Shown in pieces: positions 62,874 through 64,000 of a stretch of 64,000 nt of DNA. Within the stretch, counting starts at the first letter, position 1, and each line of letters starts with the position of its first letter. The stretch is taken from contig SVFF01000003.1 of the NCBI GenBank assembly GCA_015057005.1, positions 72,972 to 136,971 of the forward strand, written 5' to 3'. A program made the position numbers and the translations under genes. The notes under the pieces are model-generated. The model was not told the DNA's origin. It was given only the letters and a program-made list of their open reading frames with translations, and did no database searches. This DNA is from Lachnospiraceae bacterium (GTDB lineage: Bacteria; Bacillota; Clostridia; Lachnospirales; Lachnospiraceae).

Positions 62874-63815
62874 ATGAGACATTATGATGAAGAATTGAGA
62901 GAACTGCAGATACAGGCTGCTGCGAAGAATAGGCTGGAGACGGTAATAAAAGAATTGGGGCAGCAAAAGAGTATTCTGGAAACCAGAGTGGAAGAACTTT
63001 CCGCCCGTAAAGCCAAGGAGCAGCTGGACGTGGAGCGTCTGGAAAAGAACAGCCTGGTGAATTACTTTTATCAGGTGGTGGGAAAACTGGACGACAAGCT
63101 GACCAAGGAGCGACAGGAGGCTTACGAAGCGGCGGTGAAGTATGATACGGCATATAGTGAACTGCAGTCCATAGAAGCGGAGCTTCGGGAGAAGGAACTG
63201 GAATACGGAAGAGTGCGCAGAAGTAATGAGCGGTACCAACAGGTGCTGAAAGAGAAGCAGGAAGCCCTAAAGCTGTCCGATGTGCCTGAGGCTTCTGAGA
63301 TTCTGCGGTTGGAAGCGCAGATTACCAGCCTGGAGGTGCAGGCGAGGGAGTTGGAAGAGGCCATTTCGGCAGGGCATCATGCGGAGCGAACTGCGGACTG
63401 GATTCTGGAGAGTCTGTCCAGCGCCCAAAGCTGGGGAACTTTTGATCTGTTGGGCGGCGGATTGATCGCCGATATAGCAAAACACAGCCATCTGGATGAA
63501 GCCCAGGGCATGGTGGAACGGCTGCAGGAGGCACTGCGCAGGTTCAAAACAGAGCTGGCTGACGTGGAGATCATCGCGGATATGCAGATAAGTATTGATG
63601 GTTTCCTGCGGTTTGCGGATTATTTCTTTGATGGGCTGTTTGCCGATTGGAGTGTGATGAACCGGATCAGTGAGGCAACAGGACAGGTGGAAAAGGTGAA
63701 AAGCCAGATTGCGACAGTGCTGGGCAAGCTGAATGGAGCCAGTGCTTCGATAAAGGCACAGAAAAGCAGCGCAGAGAGTAGATTGCAGGAATTGGTGAAA
63801 AAGATTACACTGTAA
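62874..63815 (+). CDS. Coiled-coil protein of unknown function
   Basis: 313 residues, soluble, with heptad-rich coiled coil over most of residues 1-165 and 235-313. The break between them contains ILESLSSAQSWGTFDLLGGGLIADIAKHSHLDEAQ (read as short blocks), a glycine-rich, partly hydrophobic segment that looks like the conserved core of the family. There is no signal peptide or membrane helix. I cannot name the family. AAAGGCAG lies upstream of the ATG, and a terminator follows. Confidence 0.7.
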   Translation: MRHYDEELRELQIQAAAKNRLETVIKELGQQKSILETRVEELSARKAKEQLDVERLEKNSLVNYFYQVVGKLDDKLTKERQEAYEAAVKYDTAYSELQSIEAELREKELEYGRVRRSNERYQQVLKEKQEALKLSDVPEASEILRLEAQITSLEVQARELEEAISAGHHAERTADWILESLSSAQSWGTFDLLGGGLIADIAKHSHLDEAQGMVERLQEALRRFKTELADVEIIADMQISIDGFLRFADYFFDGLFADWSVMNRISEATGQVEKVKSQIATVLGKLNGASASIKAQKSSAESRLQELVKKITL

Positions 63816-63832
63816 AAATGATATGCCCCGGA

Positions 63833-63869
63833 GGCTTGGCATGTAAGCTAAGCTTTCGGGGCATTTTTT
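63833..63869 (+). terminator. Rho-independent terminator
   Basis: ATGCCCCG / CGGGGCAT with a further inner stem, followed by six T. Confidence 0.93.
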
Positions 63870-63931
63870 GTAATTTCACATGAATAATATAATTAAATAA
63901 ATGATCAGCACAAAAGGAGAAGGAATAACTT

Positions 63932-64000
63932 CTATGCCAGATGTTTAGCTAAATCCTTCAGCACCGCCGGAATGTCAATATTCTGAGGGCAGTGTGTGGA
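63932..64000 (-). CDS. Probable aldo/keto reductase, C-terminal fragment (cut by window edge)
   Basis: Minus-strand frame entering from the right edge and stopping at the complement of 63932-63934. The 22 visible residues include HCPQNIDIPAVLKDLAKHL, the ending of aldo/keto reductases that carry a C-terminal ferredoxin-like cluster (CxxCxxxCPQ-IDIP). Only the tail is visible, so the call is tentative. Confidence 0.5.
   Translation of the reverse strand, partial: STHCPQNIDIPAVLKDLAKHLA

Overview
The window looks like a chromosomal segment of a spore-forming, Gram-positive gut anaerobe of the Lachnospiraceae (Clostridia). That placement is inferred from gene content and order, not from any search. 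The evidence is a recX-rny junction, a pyrH-frr-uppS-cdsA-dxr-rseP block, tig-clpP-clpX-engB, rho-rpmE-DUF1385-prmC-prfA, sporulation genes (spoIIM, an alpha/beta SASP), and small families common in that group (DUF4364, DUF4250, KTSC, LytTR plus DUF3021). Purine-rich Shine-Dalgarno sites and sigma-A promoters with 17-bp spacers are frequent. I saw no rRNA, tRNA, CRISPR array, phage or transposase gene.

Layout. 1-5 kb: end of recX, rny, an aminotransferase, a Nudix hydrolase and spoIIM. 5-7.6 kb: an ECF sigma factor, its probable membrane anti-sigma partner, a secreted protein and a KTSC protein. 7.7-13.3 kb: UMP kinase, ribosome recycling, undecaprenyl-PP and phospholipid synthesis, the MEP pathway and a site-2 protease. 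13.5-18 kb: a PP2C-like protein with no metal-site aspartates translationally coupled to a Ser/Thr kinase, a spore protein, and an ABC importer whose permease and ATPase are fused. 18-24.5 kb: protein folding and proteolysis genes, engB, an AI-2E family permease and truA. 24.8-30.4 kb: an atypical response regulator, a TraX-family protein, a LytTR-controlled ABC exporter, mntP behind a manganese riboswitch, and a cold-shock gene with a structured leader. 30.7-36.3 kb: an EIIA-like membrane protein without its histidines, metY, and a csoR-copA copper operon in which copA carries a C-terminal CopZ-like domain.

36.4-42.1 kb: a MotA/ZorA-like and MotB/ZorB-like stator pair with no flagellar genes, a methyltransferase and clpB. 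42.2-49 kb: a TIM-barrel protein, a MIF-type tautomerase, DUF4250, an AraC regulator divergent from a UroD-family gene, a polysaccharide deacetylase, aspartokinase and pdxA. 49-56.7 kb: an SOS-controlled dinB-yolD pair, cysteine synthase, a GH51 arabinofuranosidase, rarA, DUF4364 and a radical SAM protein. 57-64 kb: rho with a long disordered insert, rpmE, DUF1385, prmC, prfA, a small membrane protein, a coiled-coil protein, and the last codons of a probable aldo/keto reductase on the minus strand.

Most of the window is housekeeping sequence. The most unusual parts are several recognisable folds that have lost catalytic residues (phosphatase, receiver domain, EIIA), the stator pair, the fused ABC protein, and two non-coding elements: a 106-bp dispersed repeat present twice and a 136-bp inverted-repeat element. 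All functions are assigned by reading motifs and context; no database search was run.
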